A stretch of DNA of 48,023 nt, taken from positions 1 to 48,023 of the forward strand of contig JAFTLL010000008.1 of the NCBI GenBank assembly GCA_017456015.1, read 5' to 3'. The translations under genes and the position numbers were made by a program. Each line of letters begins with the position of its first letter. The stretch's first letter is position 1. Source of the stretch: Clostridia bacterium. GTDB lineage: Bacteria > Bacillota_A > Clostridia > Oscillospirales > Acutalibacteraceae. The notes beneath the pieces were generated by a model. It saw nothing but the letters and a program-made list of their open reading frames with translations, was not told where the DNA came from and did not search any database. Below are positions 9,598 through 18,172 of the stretch, piece after piece.

Positions 9598-9626
9598 TTG
9601 ACTATCGACGCTGTATGTGTTAAAAT
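9598..9626 (+). promoter_or_regulatory. Sigma-A promoter of tRNA-Gly(TCC)
   Basis: TTGACT at 9598-9603 and TAAAAT at 9621-9626 are separated by exactly 17 bases, and the tRNA starts 19 bases after the -10 box. An 11-bp perfect inverted repeat (9606-9616 with 9627-9637) brackets the -10 box. Confidence 0.8.
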
Positions 9627-9644
9627 ATACAGCGTCGCAAATAT

Positions 9645-9718
9645 GCGGGTGTAGTTCAATGGTAGAATGTCAGCCTTCCAAGCTGAACACGTGGGTTCGA
9701 TTCCCATCACCCGCTCCA
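9645..9718 (+). tRNA. tRNA-Gly (anticodon TCC)
   Basis: 74-nt cloverleaf: the acceptor stem GCGGGTG pairs with CACCCGC (9708-9714), the discriminator is T73 as usual for glycine, and CCA is encoded at 9716-9718. The anticodon stem TCAGC/GCTGA encloses the loop CTTCCAA, giving anticodon TCC. The T-loop GGTTCGATTCC is intact. It reads GGA codons, and GGG by wobble. Confidence 0.97.
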
Positions 9719-9760
9719 AAAAATCGGTACAGTTTTTTAACTGTACCGATTTTTATTTTT
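9719..9760 (+). terminator. Rho-independent terminator after tRNA-Gly
   Basis: Stem of about 14 bp (9720-9734 with 9739-9753, core ATCGGTACAGTT) with a TTTT loop, followed by a T-rich tract. It ends the tRNA transcript and would also catch read-through from the ClpE operon. Confidence 0.9.
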
Positions 9761-9771
9761 ACAGATAACAA

Positions 9772-9801
9772 AGCCGCTTACTGCAAATGCAGTAAGCGGC
9801 T
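9772..9801 (-). terminator. Terminator of the aldolase operon
   Basis: Perfect 13-bp stem (AGCCGCTTACTGC, 9772-9784 with 9789-9801) and a 4-base loop, 14 bases beyond the aldolase stop. The T-tract on the minus strand is short (TTGTT), so termination efficiency is uncertain. Confidence 0.7.
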
Positions 9802-9815
9802 ATAATAAAATCGAA

Positions 9816-10772
9816 TTATTTTTGATTTAATTCTTTGCGAATTTCAGCAGTAACCAGTTCAATGATTTTATTTATATCCATCTCGCCGGGAACCGATGCA
9901 TTTTGAGAACTGTATTTGGCTTTACCGTCACTGGAAAACAGCTGCATTTTAGAAGTGGTTTCCTGTTTTACGGCCTCAACCGCTGCGGGAATCAAATCGA
10001 TAATACCTTTATTCATATCGCTGAATTTGCGGAATTCTGCTTTTACAGCCGCAATATTGATATCCGTAAAGATATTAACCTTGCTGATACCTTCTGCGAT
10101 TGCACGGCGAAAATCGTTGTCGGTCAATCCGGAGCCACCATGTAAAACCAAGGGAACATCTACGGTGCTTGCAATGGTCTTGATTCTCTCAAAATCAAGC
10201 TTCGGCGGAAGCTTGTATGCACCATGTGCATTGCCGACAGCAATTGCCAAAGCATCTACGCCGGTCTTTTCAACATAATCCTTTGCCATTTTGGGGTCGG
10301 TAAAGAATTTGGAGGGGTCTTCAAGATGGGAACTACCTTCGGCAGAGCCCTCATTATCACCGACGTGACCCAATTCACCTTCAATAGTTGCACCGTAAGA
10401 ATGTGCAATTTCTGCCATTTCTTTTACTTTTTGCACGTTAAGGTCATAGGGGTCGGTAGAGCAGTCATACATAATCGAGGTGAATCCGAGTTCAAGAGCC
10501 TTCAAGCAGGTTTCTTTTTTCAAGCCGTGGTCCAAATGCACAACAACAGGAACATTTGCTTTTTTGGCCATCGGAAGGAGATAATAGGAAACCTCTTCCA
10601 ACGGTCCGTATGGAAACAATACCTCGGCAGTACCCATGATAACCGGGGACTGGGTGGATTCAGCAGCGGCAATAATGCCTCTCGCAAGTTCTAGGTTGAC
10701 TGCGTTAAACAATCCAACAGCGTATTTATTCTTTTTTGCCGGGATAAGAATTTGATTTAAATTTACTAACAT
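9816..10772 (-). CDS. Class II fructose/tagatose-bisphosphate aldolase
   Basis: Zinc-dependent aldolase that splits a ketose-1,6-bisphosphate into DHAP and glyceraldehyde-3-phosphate in the cytoplasm. The 318-residue protein shows the family metal and phosphate motifs in order: VVHLDHG (Zn ligand His near 80), EGELGHVGD, GNAHGAYK and VLHGGSGL, then NIFTDIN. It is longer than GatY/KbaY and resembles the FbaA/KbaY-like subgroup of Clostridia, so fructose or tagatose specificity is open. It lies 24 bases behind a PfkB kinase gene, so the pair probably phosphorylates and then cleaves a ketose phosphate. Confidence 0.9.
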   Translation of the reverse strand: MLVNLNQILIPAKKNKYAVGLFNAVNLELARGIIAAAESTQSPVIMGTAEVLFPYGPLEEVSYYLLPMAKKANVPVVVHLDHGLKKETCLKALELGFTSIMYDCSTDPYDLNVQKVKEMAEIAHSYGATIEGELGHVGDNEGSAEGSSHLEDPSKFFTDPKMAKDYVEKTGVDALAIAVGNAHGAYKLPPKLDFERIKTIASTVDVPLVLHGGSGLTDNDFRRAIAEGISKVNIFTDINIAAVKAEFRKFSDMNKGIIDLIPAAVEAVKQETTSKMQLFSSDGKAKYSSQNASVPGEMDINKIIELVTAEIRKELNQK

Positions 10773-10796
10773 TTTTTACACCCTAACCATTAAATT

Positions 10797-11852
10797 TTAC
10801 AGCGGCAATCTTTCGTATTTTTCAGCCATTTTCAAAATTTCGGATTTTTCCATCATACCGTCTACTGAATTTTCAGCGAACAAGTTGCAAGCTGCGGCAG
10901 CAGATGCAAATTCCAAAAGGAATTTATCGTCAAATGCATTATACAGACCGTATAAACATGCAGCACAAAATGCGTCCCCGGCGCCAACACTGCCTTTTAT
11001 AAGTTCACGAGGGATTTTCAGTGAGGGCACTGCGGTGAAATTACCGGATTTTGCATCCAAACAGAAACTAACCTTTTTGCTGTGAACCACGACCTTTTCC
11101 GCAACGCCGTGCTCTACGCATTTTTCCATTGCCAGACGAATACGGTCGGTTTGAATCTCACCATTTTCATTGTAAGGGTCAAGACCCCAAATTCCGCAAC
11201 ATTCAATTTCATTGACAATAAAATAATTGCAATATTTTAATGCAGGGGAAATGGTACGATTGTAGTCGGCGTCATTACTGCTCACAACATCAATGCTGGT
11301 TTTAATGCCGGCTTCCCGAACATCGTGTAAAAAACGAGCCATTACGGTTCCGTATTCGGAATCGGGCTGGTCAAAACTATCCAACAAAAGGATATATCCA
11401 ATATGTAGTATCGAGGAATTGATTTTGGAAATATCGATATTGGCAGGGGAGAAGGTGGCATTTGCGCCTCTCGAATGGAAAAATGTTCTTTCGCCCGACG
11501 GTTGGCTCATAACATCGCTGAAACTCGTGGGTGCATCTGCGGTGACAGAAATTTTATCGGTTCGCATTCCGTATTTTTCCATTTGAGCAACTGCATAACG
11601 ACCATTTTCATCGTTTCCGATTTGACCGATTGCTTCCAAGGAAACCGTACTGTCGATTTTTGCGAGATTAATTCCGGTATTTGGGACGCAACCGCCAACC
11701 GATAATTTTACATCGGTTATCGTTGAAAGCATGCCAACATTGGGATAGGATTCTATGGTTTTTACCATATCCACAAGTATATTGCCGGCGAGAGCAATGC
11801 CTCCGGTTAATGGAGATGCGTTATTTAAATTATGTTTATTCGTAAAGCAACA
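10797..11852 (-). CDS. PfkB family carbohydrate kinase (start uncertain)
   Basis: Ribokinase-type sugar kinase of about 345 residues. The N-terminal motif GIALAGNILVDMVKTI, the substrate motif VGGCVPNTGINLAKID and the C-terminal catalytic motif GSVGAGDAFCAA (with the general-base Asp) are intact. Co-transcription with the downstream aldolase suggests it makes the 1,6-bisphosphate that the aldolase cleaves. The start is a puzzle: a TTG at 11897 heads the open frame but is itself the -35 box of a perfect promoter. The AAGGAG at 11853-11858 has no in-frame ATG, GTG or TTG at a proper distance; codons following it read TGT TGC TTT ACG. The coordinate given is the first in-frame codon after that site. 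Homologues usually begin just before GIALAGN. Confidence 0.85.
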   Translation of the reverse strand, partial: CCFTNKHNLNNASPLTGGIALAGNILVDMVKTIESYPNVGMLSTITDVKLSVGGCVPNTGINLAKIDSTVSLEAIGQIGNDENGRYAVAQMEKYGMRTDKISVTADAPTSFSDVMSQPSGERTFFHSRGANATFSPANIDISKINSSILHIGYILLLDSFDQPDSEYGTVMARFLHDVREAGIKTSIDVVSSNDADYNRTISPALKYCNYFIVNEIECCGIWGLDPYNENGEIQTDRIRLAMEKCVEHGVAEKVVVHSKKVSFCLDAKSGNFTAVPSLKIPRELIKGSVGAGDAFCAACLYGLYNAFDDKFLLEFASAAAACNLFAENSVDGMMEKSEILKMAEKYERLPL

Positions 11853-11868
11853 CTCCTTTATTATGTTT

Positions 11869-11897
11869 ATTATAGCTTGAAAAACTGTACAGGTCAA
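11869..11897 (-). promoter_or_regulatory. Sigma-A promoter of the kinase-aldolase operon
   Basis: On the minus strand, TTGACC (11897-11892) and TATAAT (11874-11869) are separated by 17 bases. Transcription should begin near 11862, only a few bases before the AAGGAG site. This excludes any start codon upstream of that point. Confidence 0.85.
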
Positions 11898-11933
11898 TAT
11901 TAAAATGGAATAAATTTATACTTAATTATACAG

Positions 11934-11963
11934 AAACGGCCACCGCAATAACGGTAGCCGTTT
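11934..11963 (-). terminator. Terminator of the P-type ATPase gene
   Basis: Stem AAACGGC-ACCG with one mismatch (11934-11945 against 11952-11963) and a 6-base loop, 16 bases after the ATPase stop. The minus-strand U-tract is weak. Confidence 0.65.
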
Positions 11964-11978
11964 AACATGTGTAATACT

Positions 11979-14600
11979 TTAATGATATTTATGCTTAATA
12001 AGGCCGCAGGCTTTGGAAAATTCCATTACAAACAAGGGCACAACTGCAAGACCGAGTCCAATCAAATAGAGTTTGGTAGGCAACATAACTAATCCAAATG
12101 CGGTTGAAATCGGAGTGAAGAGAACGAGGGCCACCAATAAAACAGAGGCAAGGCAGGCCAGGTTTAGTTTTTTGTTAGAGAAGAAGCCAATCTTAAATAA
12201 CGAACGCTCCGACCGCATATTGTAAGCCTGTACGATTTGTGTTAAAGAAAGAATCATAAATGCCATTGTTTGACCGCCGGCAAGTGTACCGGTGATGAAT
12301 TCGCCAAGCTTAAAACCAACCAGGGTCAAGAGAGCAAACATAACGCCCTGCAAAACAACGCGTATTCCCAATCCGTGTGCAAAAACACCTTCGTTCTTCG
12401 GTTTTGGCTTTTGCTCCATAATGTTATCTTCTACGGCTTCCATACCAAGCGTGATTGCCGGCATACTGTCGGTTACAAGGTTAATCCAGAGCAGTTGCAT
12501 GGAGAGCAGAGGTGTTTTGTGCCAGAGCAGCATGGCAGCAAATACGGTGATGACTTCGCCGATATTGGTGCCGAGTAAAAATCCAACAACCTTTTTAATG
12601 TTGGCGTATATACCGCGGCCCTCGCGCACAGCGTCAACAATTGTGGCAAAATTATCGTCGGTCAGGGTCATGTCTGCGGCGCCTTTGGCCACATCGGTGC
12701 CGGTAATACCCATTGCACAGCCAATGTCTGCGGCTTTGAGTGCCGGTGCGTCATTTACACCGTCTCCGGTCATAGAAACAACCTGACCGCGTCTCTGCCA
12801 TGCTTTTACAATGCGTATTTTATTTTCGGGAGATACACGGGCATAAACAGCGATTTGTGACACCTGCTTGTCCAACTCTTCGTCGGACATTGCATCCAGT
12901 TCTGTGCCGGTAATGGCGCGGTCATTGTCGGTTAAAATACCCAATTGCCGAGCAATTGCAGAAGCAGTAACAATGTGGTCGCCAGTAATCATAATCGGTT
13001 TTATACCGGCTTTACGGCAGGTTTCTACTGCTTGTTTGGCCTCCGGTCGCGGAGGGTCAATCATTCCAACCAGACCCATAAAGGTTAAATCATTTTCCAG
13101 TTTTTCGCTGGTAAGGTTTTCCGGCAGATTTTGGATTTCTTTATAAGCAACAGCCAGAACACGCAAAGCAGAGGAGCTCATACTGTCGTTCATTTTGCGT
13201 GCGGCCTCCAAATCGCCGCGGATACAACGCGAAGCCAACATATCAAAAGCACCTTTAACGATAACAACCAATTTATCTCCCATTTGGTGTACTGTGCTCA
13301 TCAGTTTGCGGTCTGAATCAAAGGGCAGCTCAGCGACGCGCGGTGCGTCTTTTTCCAGTACTTCTTTGGTCATGCCGTTTTTGTGTGCGGCATAAACAAT
13401 GGCGGTTTCGGTTGGGTCGCCGATATGCTGAACCGAACCATCTTGGTTGAATATTACAGAACCATCGCAGCATAGCGTGCCGAATTGCAAGAGTTGTTTA
13501 ATTTCGGCCGAATTGTTTTCGGTAATATCCTCAGAGGCGGATGCACCGTCAAGATAGGCTTTCACTAATGTCATGCGGTTTTGGGTCAGTGTACCGGTTT
13601 TATCCGAGCAGATAACCGATGCACTGCCGAGGGTTTCTACTGCCGGCAATCTGCGAATTATTGCATTTTTCTTTACCATGCGTTGTACGCCGATAGAAAG
13701 AACAATGGTAACGATGGCAGGCAATCCCTCCGGGATGGCGGAAACAGCCAGTGAAATAGAGGTCATAAAGATTTCCATTACAGGAATCTTGTTTACAACA
13801 CCGACAATAAAGATAATCAAGCAAGCAGCAATTGCCATGATACCCAGATATTTGCCAAGTTGAGATAACTTCTTTTGCAGAGGTGTCTGCTCATCAGCTT
13901 CATTGTCGAGCAGGTTGGCAATCTTACCCATTTCGGTATTCATTCCCGTTCCGGTAACCACGGCAAGCGCTGTACCGTAGGTAACGCTGCAACCTGAGAA
14001 AATCATATTGGTTCTGTCTCCGAGAGGTGAGTTTTCACTTGGTAAAGTATTTGCATCCTTTTCAGCCGGCACGGATTCTCCGGTTAGGGCAGATTCCTCA
14101 CATTTTAAAGCAACACTTTTAATCAAGCGTGCATCGGCAGGAATAAAGTCACCGGCCTCTAAGCGAATAATATCACCCGGCACAAGTTCTGCGGCTTCAA
14201 TCACACCTTCTAAGCCGTTGCGGATGACGCGGGCATGGGGCGCGGAAAGGTTTTTTAACGCATCTAATGCTTTTTCCGCTTTGCTTTCCTGCATAACCCC
14301 CATGAATGCATTCAAAATGACGATTAACATGATGAGTGCAGGTTCAAAAAACTCACGCGGGTTTTGCTCCACACAAGCGATGCCAAAGGAAACCATCGCT
14401 GCGGCAATCAAGATTAGAATCATAGCATCCTTAAATTGGTCGATAAAACGCTGAAAAAGGGTTTTTTTCTTTTTTTCTTTCAACTTATTTTCGCCAAAAG
14501 CTTCTGTTTGCTTTGCGACCTGCGCATCAGATAAACCTTTTGCGGGGTCAACAGAAAAGTGTTCAAGAACTGTTTTGACCTCTTCACTGAAAAATGTCAA
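11979..14600 (-). CDS. Cation-translocating P-type ATPase (Ca2+ type, P2)
   Basis: Membrane pump that exports a divalent cation, most likely Ca2+, using ATP. The 873-residue protein has the full P2 layout: an N-terminal cation_ATPase_N segment, TGES actuator loop in [25 protein letters not shown] helix M4 with its ion-binding proline, phosphorylation site DKTGTLT at about residue 333, [11 protein letters not shown] nucleotide site, TGD and [11 protein letters not shown] hinge motifs, and about ten transmembrane helices. The start is TTG at 14600 because AGGAGG lies 7 bases upstream and the nearby ATG is followed at once by TAA. Mn2+ transport cannot be excluded. It is a single-gene unit with its own promoter and terminator. 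Confidence 0.92.
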   Translation of the reverse strand: MTFFSEEVKTVLEHFSVDPAKGLSDAQVAKQTEAFGENKLKEKKKKTLFQRFIDQFKDAMILILIAAAMVSFGIACVEQNPREFFEPALIMLIVILNAFMGVMQESKAEKALDALKNLSAPHARVIRNGLEGVIEAAELVPGDIIRLEAGDFIPADARLIKSVALKCEESALTGESVPAEKDANTLPSENSPLGDRTNMIFSGCSVTYGTALAVVTGTGMNTEMGKIANLLDNEADEQTPLQKKLSQLGKYLGIMAIAACLIIFIVGVVNKIPVMEIFMTSISLAVSAIPEGLPAIVTIVLSIGVQRMVKKNAIIRRLPAVETLGSASVICSDKTGTLTQNRMTLVKAYLDGASASEDITENNSAEIKQLLQFGTLCCDGSVIFNQDGSVQHIGDPTETAIVYAAHKNGMTKEVLEKDAPRVAELPFDSDRKLMSTVHQMGDKLVVIVKGAFDMLASRCIRGDLEAARKMNDSMSSSALRVLAVAYKEIQNLPENLTSEKLENDLTFMGLVGMIDPPRPEAKQAVETCRKAGIKPIMITGDHIVTASAIARQLGILTDNDRAITGTELDAMSDEELDKQVSQIAVYARVSPENKIRIVKAWQRRGQVVSMTGDGVNDAPALKAADIGCAMGITGTDVAKGAADMTLTDDNFATIVDAVREGRGIYANIKKVVGFLLGTNIGEVITVFAAMLLWHKTPLLSMQLLWINLVTDSMPAITLGMEAVEDNIMEQKPKPKNEGVFAHGLGIRVVLQGVMFALLTLVGFKLGEFITGTLAGGQTMAFMILSLTQIVQAYNMRSERSLFKIGFFSNKKLNLACLASVLLVALVLFTPISTAFGLVMLPTKLYLIGLGLAVVPLFVMEFSKACGLIKHKYH

Positions 14601-14633
14601 TTTACATCCTCCTAAAATTATTTTGCAAGGAAA

Positions 14634-14662
14634 ATTTTAGCATAAATTTAGATTCTTTGCAA
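14634..14662 (-). promoter_or_regulatory. Promoter of the P-type ATPase gene
   Basis: Minus strand TTGCAA (14662-14657), 17-base spacer and TAAAAT (14639-14634), placed 34 bases ahead of the TTG start. No riboswitch-like leader fits in the short gap. Confidence 0.65.
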
Positions 14663-14673
14663 GTGACATACAA

Positions 14674-14717
14674 ATATAAAAAGGCGGACATCCTTTTGTT
14701 TTCAAAGGATGGCCGCC
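14674..14717 (-). terminator. Terminator of tspO
   Basis: Stem GGCGG-ATCCTTT (14683-14696) pairs with AAAGGAT-CCGCC (14704-14717), with a 2-base internal mismatch. It is followed on the minus strand by TTTTTATA. It lies 26 bases past the TspO stop. Confidence 0.85.
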
Positions 14718-14743
14718 AATTGTAAAATTTTTACGAATGGTTT

Positions 14744-15214
14744 TTATCTATTTAACAGCCAGACACCCGCGTTTAAATATCCGGCAAAAGTGACCCAAAC
14801 CAGATAGGGGATTTGCAAATAAGCGGCAAGTTTATTGTGACGGTAAAAAGCAATAATCATGCCAAGAATCAAGAACCATAAAACGACCAACCAAATCAAT
14901 GCGAAGAAATACTGCTTTGAGTTAAAGAAAATAATTGACCAGAAAAAATTGAAAATAAGCTGTAAAGCGTAGATGGTAAAAGGAAAGTCGCGGCGGTCGG
15001 ATAAGGATTCAAATACCAAATATGCAGAAATACCCATTAAAGTAAAGAGAATTGTCCATACAATTGGAAATACAACGCCTGGCGGTGTCAAGGGTGGTTT
15101 ATTCAGTGCAGCATAGTCTTTCATGCCTTGGTTGGAAATAAATGCTGAAAGTCCAGCTACCGCATAAACAATCAGTAAATTGACAATAAGTTCTTTCCAG
15201 TTTATTTTTTTCAT
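14744..15214 (-). CDS. TspO/MBR family membrane protein
   Basis: Five-helix membrane protein of the TspO/translocator family, which binds porphyrins and acts in tetrapyrrole or stress responses. At 156 residues it has family length. The diagnostic loop after helix 1 is LNKPPLTPPGVVFPIVWTIL, and helices are visible at about 10-28, 45-68, 80-97, 100-122 and 130-150. The AGGAGG site is well spaced before the ATG. It lies 102 bases behind the SDR gene with no terminator between, so read-through from that gene is possible. Ligand and physiological role are not evident. Confidence 0.88.
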   Translation of the reverse strand: MKKINWKELIVNLLIVYAVAGLSAFISNQGMKDYAALNKPPLTPPGVVFPIVWTILFTLMGISAYLVFESLSDRRDFPFTIYALQLIFNFFWSIIFFNSKQYFFALIWLVVLWFLILGMIIAFYRHNKLAAYLQIPYLVWVTFAGYLNAGVWLLNR

Positions 15215-15316
15215 AATTTCCTCCCCAAATTTTTTATTAGCTGGCAGTTGTATTGATAGTATATGAGGAAATATATGAAATTATTTATAACAGATATAAA
15301 CCTGCGTTTTTTAATA

Positions 15317-16066
15317 CTATGTTTTGCTTATTTTCATTATCAGGCCGTGTGGCAGCAGTTTGGCAAGAATATAATAAAATTTGTAGAATAATCTCGGTGT
15401 GTATAAGATACGGTTCCGTTTTACGGATTTCAGCGCTTGCGCTGCGACCTTTGAAGGTATGCAGTAGGGAAGGGTGTCAAAGGCTTTTGATGTGCCTTTT
15501 TCAATACCGGCCACCGACAGAAATTCTGTGCACATCGGTCCGGGGCAAATCGCTGTACAATGAATACCGAGCGGTTTGATTTCCTCCCGCAGAGATTTGG
15601 AAAAACTTAATAAATATGCTTTTGTAGCGGAGTATACGGTCATGCGGGGATTTGGCGCAAAGGCGGCAATGGATGCAACATTGAGAATCATCGCACCGCG
15701 TGCCATATAAGGTAAACAAAGGGCGGTCAGCAAAGTGGCGGCACGATTATTCAGGTCAATCATACAGCCCTGTTCTTCATAATTACAATCGGCTAAGTTT
15801 CCGATTTTTCCAGACCCTGCATTGTTAATCAGCAAACGGATTTCCGGTTTCTGTTCTGCAAAAATTTGTTTTAGATGGGTAAAACTTTGGCGCTCAGTTA
15901 AATCCAATAAAATTTCTTTAACGGGAATTTTACCGGAAGATGTTTGTATGGGACGGCGCTGTATCGTCCAAACCTCTTCAATTTCCGGGAATTGTATCGG
16001 GAGTTGCTTTAAAAATTCTGCGCCCAATCCGGTTGAGGCACCCGTAATCACAGCAATTTTTTTCAT
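15317..16066 (-). CDS. SDR family NAD(P)-dependent oxidoreductase
   Basis: Classical short-chain dehydrogenase of 249 residues. The cofactor motif TGASTGLGAEF is at residues 8-18, the NNAG motif at about 92, the catalytic serine lies in LNVASIAAF and the catalytic pair in VYSATKAYL. The C-terminal part differs from FabG and resembles the YqjQ/DltE-like subgroup with a hydrophobic tail (FYKFYYILAKLLP), which may touch the membrane. The substrate is unknown. It has its own promoter diverging from the yicC operon. Confidence 0.85.
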   Translation of the reverse strand: MKKIAVITGASTGLGAEFLKQLPIQFPEIEEVWTIQRRPIQTSSGKIPVKEILLDLTERQSFTHLKQIFAEQKPEIRLLINNAGSGKIGNLADCNYEEQGCMIDLNNRAATLLTALCLPYMARGAMILNVASIAAFAPNPRMTVYSATKAYLLSFSKSLREEIKPLGIHCTAICPGPMCTEFLSVAGIEKGTSKAFDTLPYCIPSKVAAQALKSVKRNRILYTPRLFYKFYYILAKLLPHGLIMKISKT

Positions 16067-16099
16067 AGAATCACCATCTTCAATTTAGTCATTAAAAAA

Positions 16100-16128
16100 A
16101 GTATAACTGTAATTCTTTGAAATGGCAA
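16100..16128 (-). promoter_or_regulatory. Promoter of the SDR gene
   Basis: Minus strand TTGCCA (16128-16123), 17 bases, TATACT (16105-16100), 34 bases ahead of the ATG. It lies back to back with the yicC promoter. Confidence 0.7.
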
Positions 16129-16146
16129 GTATTTTGCCCGAAAAAC

Positions 16147-16179
16147 TTGACAATGACGGCTTAAATTTGCTATTATAAT
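16147..16179 (+). promoter_or_regulatory. Promoter of the yicC-to-rsgA operon
   Basis: TTGACA at 16147-16152, then TATTAT at 16171-16176 after 18 bases; an overlapping TATAAT sits at 16174-16179 with a 21-base spacer. The first gene starts at 16215 after a GAGGTG ribosome binding site. Confidence 0.75.
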
Positions 16180-16214
16180 ATGAATACATTTATATTATAT
16201 AGTGAGGTGTAGAA

Positions 16215-17093
16215 ATGCTGAAAAGTATGACTGGTTATGGGCGCGCAGAAAAAGTTTTCGGCGATTTAACTGTGTCGGTTGAACTCAAAACGGTAAATCA
16301 TCGCTTTCTGGAATTCACTCCAAAGCTGCCGCGTGGATACGCTTTCTTGGAAGAAAAACTGAAAGCCTATGTGCAACGCTTTGTCAACCGCGGTAAGGTA
16401 GATGCTTACCTTACGATTTTACATGACGGTGGCGCGGATGTAACTGTGGAAATCAATCATCCTATGGCGAACGGATATATTTCGGCCCTTCGTTCCTTGG
16501 CCGAGACGTATCATTTGCCGGATGATATTTCGGTTTCTGTCCTCTCTCAATATAGTGACATTTTCAATATTTCCAAGCAGGCGATAAATGAAGAGGAAAT
16601 TACCGAACAAGTTCTTGAAGTGACGGATGCCGCGCTTCAATCCTTGATTGCCATGCGTGAAATTGAGGGTAAAAAGCTGCAAGACGATTTGCTCAGTCGC
16701 CTCACTTTGATTGAGGACAAGGTGTCTTTTGTTGAAGCGCAATCTCCAAAAACAGTGGCAGCATATCAGCAAAGGTTAGAGCAGAGAATCAAAGATTTAT
16801 TGGGTGACACACAAATAGATGAACAGCGCTTGCTAACCGAAACGGCAGTCTTTGCAGATAAAATTGCCGTTTCAGAAGAAACGGTGCGATTGCGTAGCCA
16901 TATCAAGCAATTTCGTGATTTGCTTGCTTGTGGTGAGCCGATAGGACGCAAGCTGGATTTTATTGTCCAAGAAATGAACCGAGAAACCAATACCATCGGT
17001 TCCAAAGCGCAGGACATTACCATTGCACATACCGTAGTAGACATGAAAGCCGAGATTGAAAAAATCCGGGAACAGGTTCAAAACATTGAGTAG
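16215..17093 (+). CDS. YicC/YloC family endoribonuclease
   Basis: Member of the YicC family, endoribonucleases linked to RNA decay. The 292-residue protein begins with the family signature [12 protein letters not shown]. It has a long helical central region (about 150-200), and the C-terminal DUF1732 block with [23 protein letters not shown] ends near the C-terminus. It heads the yloC-remA-gmk-rpoZ cluster, a conserved Firmicutes order. Eight bases separate it from remA. Confidence 0.93.
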   Translation: MLKSMTGYGRAEKVFGDLTVSVELKTVNHRFLEFTPKLPRGYAFLEEKLKAYVQRFVNRGKVDAYLTILHDGGADVTVEINHPMANGYISALRSLAETYHLPDDISVSVLSQYSDIFNISKQAINEEEITEQVLEVTDAALQSLIAMREIEGKKLQDDLLSRLTLIEDKVSFVEAQSPKTVAAYQQRLEQRIKDLLGDTQIDEQRLLTETAVFADKIAVSEETVRLRSHIKQFRDLLACGEPIGRKLDFIVQEMNRETNTIGSKAQDITIAHTVVDMKAEIEKIREQVQNIE

Positions 17094-17101
17094 GTGAAAC
17101 G

Positions 17102-17374
17102 ATGAAACTGATAAATATTGGCTTTGGTAATATGGTCTCTGCCGCTCGGTTGGTTGCGATTGTTACACCGGAGTCTGCACCGATTAAGCGCATGATTCAG
17201 GATGCAAAAGAACAAGGCACATTGATTGACGCAACCCATGGGCGTAAAACGCGCGCCGTTATTATTACCGATAGCGACCACATTATCCTCACATATCTTC
17301 AATCGGAAACGGTTGCCGCAAAAATTACGGAAACCGATAGTGAAGATTTAGAAGGGGAGGATGAAAATGCGTAG
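17102..17374 (+). CDS. remA: RemA family DNA-binding regulator (DUF370)
   Basis: Small protein of 90 residues. In Bacillus, RemA is an octameric DNA-binding activator of biofilm matrix and osmoprotection operons. The family block [19 protein letters not shown] is intact, followed by [21 protein letters not shown]. The acidic C-terminal tail ([15 protein letters not shown]) is longer than in B. subtilis. It sits in the canonical yloC-remA-gmk-rpoZ order and overlaps gmk by 8 bp. Whether it controls biofilm genes here is unknown. Confidence 0.92.
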   Translation: MKLINIGFGNMVSAARLVAIVTPESAPIKRMIQDAKEQGTLIDATHGRKTRAVIITDSDHIILTYLQSETVAAKITETDSEDLEGEDENA

Positions 17375-17972
17375 AGGGCAACTTTATATTTTCTCCGGCC
17401 CCTCCGGCTCAGGCAAGGATACAATTTTAAAAATTGTTTTGGAACAAACCGAGGATTTAAAACTATCTATATCCTCAATTACGCGCGCTATGCGTGAGGG
17501 AGAAGTTGATGGAGAAAAATATCATTTTGTTTCACGAGCCGAATTTGAACAAATGATGAAAGATGACGCCTTGTTGGAGTACAATCTTTACCTTGACCAA
17601 TATTACGGAACACCGAAACAACCGGTTGAAGAATATCTAAACCAAGGTATAGATGTCATTCTTGAAATCGATGTGAACGGTGCCGAAAAGGTAAAGCGTA
17701 AATGCCCGGAGGCAATCAGCATTTTTGTATTGCCGCCTTCCTTAGAGGTGTTGCGTGCGCGTCTTGCCGGACGCGGAACCGAAACCGAAGAGGTTATTTC
17801 CAGAAGAATGCAAATTGCCTTAAATGAAATTGGTCTTGCAGATCAATACGATTATATTGTTATTAACGACCAATTGGAGAATGCTTGCAAAGAGCTGACC
17901 TCCATTATTCTCAGCAAACGCTGTAAAACAGAAAAAAGAAACCATTTGTTAAAGGAGTTTTCATTATGTTAA
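17367..17972 (+). CDS. gmk: Guanylate kinase
   Basis: Phosphorylates GMP to GDP in purine salvage. The 201-residue protein has the P-loop [13 protein letters not shown] at about residues 8-20, the GMP-binding segment [20 protein letters not shown], and the lid [18 protein letters not shown] chose the ATG at 17367, because GGGGAGG at 17354-17360 abuts the alternative ATG at 17361 and is 6 bases from this one. It overlaps the start of rpoZ. Confidence 0.95.
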   Translation: MRRGQLYIFSGPSGSGKDTILKIVLEQTEDLKLSISSITRAMREGEVDGEKYHFVSRAEFEQMMKDDALLEYNLYLDQYYGTPKQPVEEYLNQGIDVILEIDVNGAEKVKRKCPEAISIFVLPPSLEVLRARLAGRGTETEEVISRRMQIALNEIGLADQYDYIVINDQLENACKELTSIILSKRCKTEKRNHLLKEFSLC

Positions 17973-18145
17973 ATCCCGCTATCGGAAAATTGATTCATTC
18001 GTGTGACAGTCGATACAAACTGGTTTTAGATATCGCAAAAAAAGCCAGAAAGATTGCCAAAGAGGCAGAAGAACGCAAAGAAATTATTGTTGAAAAAACT
18101 GTAACCTTGGCCATGAATGAGATGGCAGAAACGCTTGAAAAATAA
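17966..18145 (+). CDS. rpoZ: RNA polymerase omega subunit
   Basis: 59-residue omega subunit that helps assemble RNA polymerase. It starts [10 protein letters not shown], and the conserved core SRYKLVLDIAKKARKI is followed by the alternating charged helix and the VTLAMNEMAETLEK segment, matching the family pattern. AAAGGAG at 17951-17957 precedes the ATG by 8 bases, and the first codons overlap the gmk end. Its place directly after gmk is the standard Firmicutes order. It is short enough to be missed by size filters. Confidence 0.93.
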   Translation: MLNPAIGKLIHSCDSRYKLVLDIAKKARKIAKEAEERKEIIVEKTVTLAMNEMAETLEK

Positions 18146-18172
18146 GGAACCTGAACATAAGGAGTCTGCGGT

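Noticed and set aside
9617..9805. 62-codon open frame on the plus strand
   Set aside because: It runs through the tRNA-Gly gene and two terminators, so it is not a protein gene.
12292..12786. 164-codon open frame on the plus strand
   Set aside because: Antisense to the P-type ATPase, whose motifs are intact in the minus frame. No start signals were seen.
14601..14611. Start-stop mini-ORF (ATG TAA) before the P-type ATPase TTG
   Set aside because: The ATG touches the AGGAGG with no spacing, so it is unlikely to be translated; treated as chance.
15253..15579. 108-codon open frame on the plus strand
   Set aside because: Mostly antisense to the SDR gene with no promoter or ribosome binding site; the SDR motifs are complete on the minus strand.
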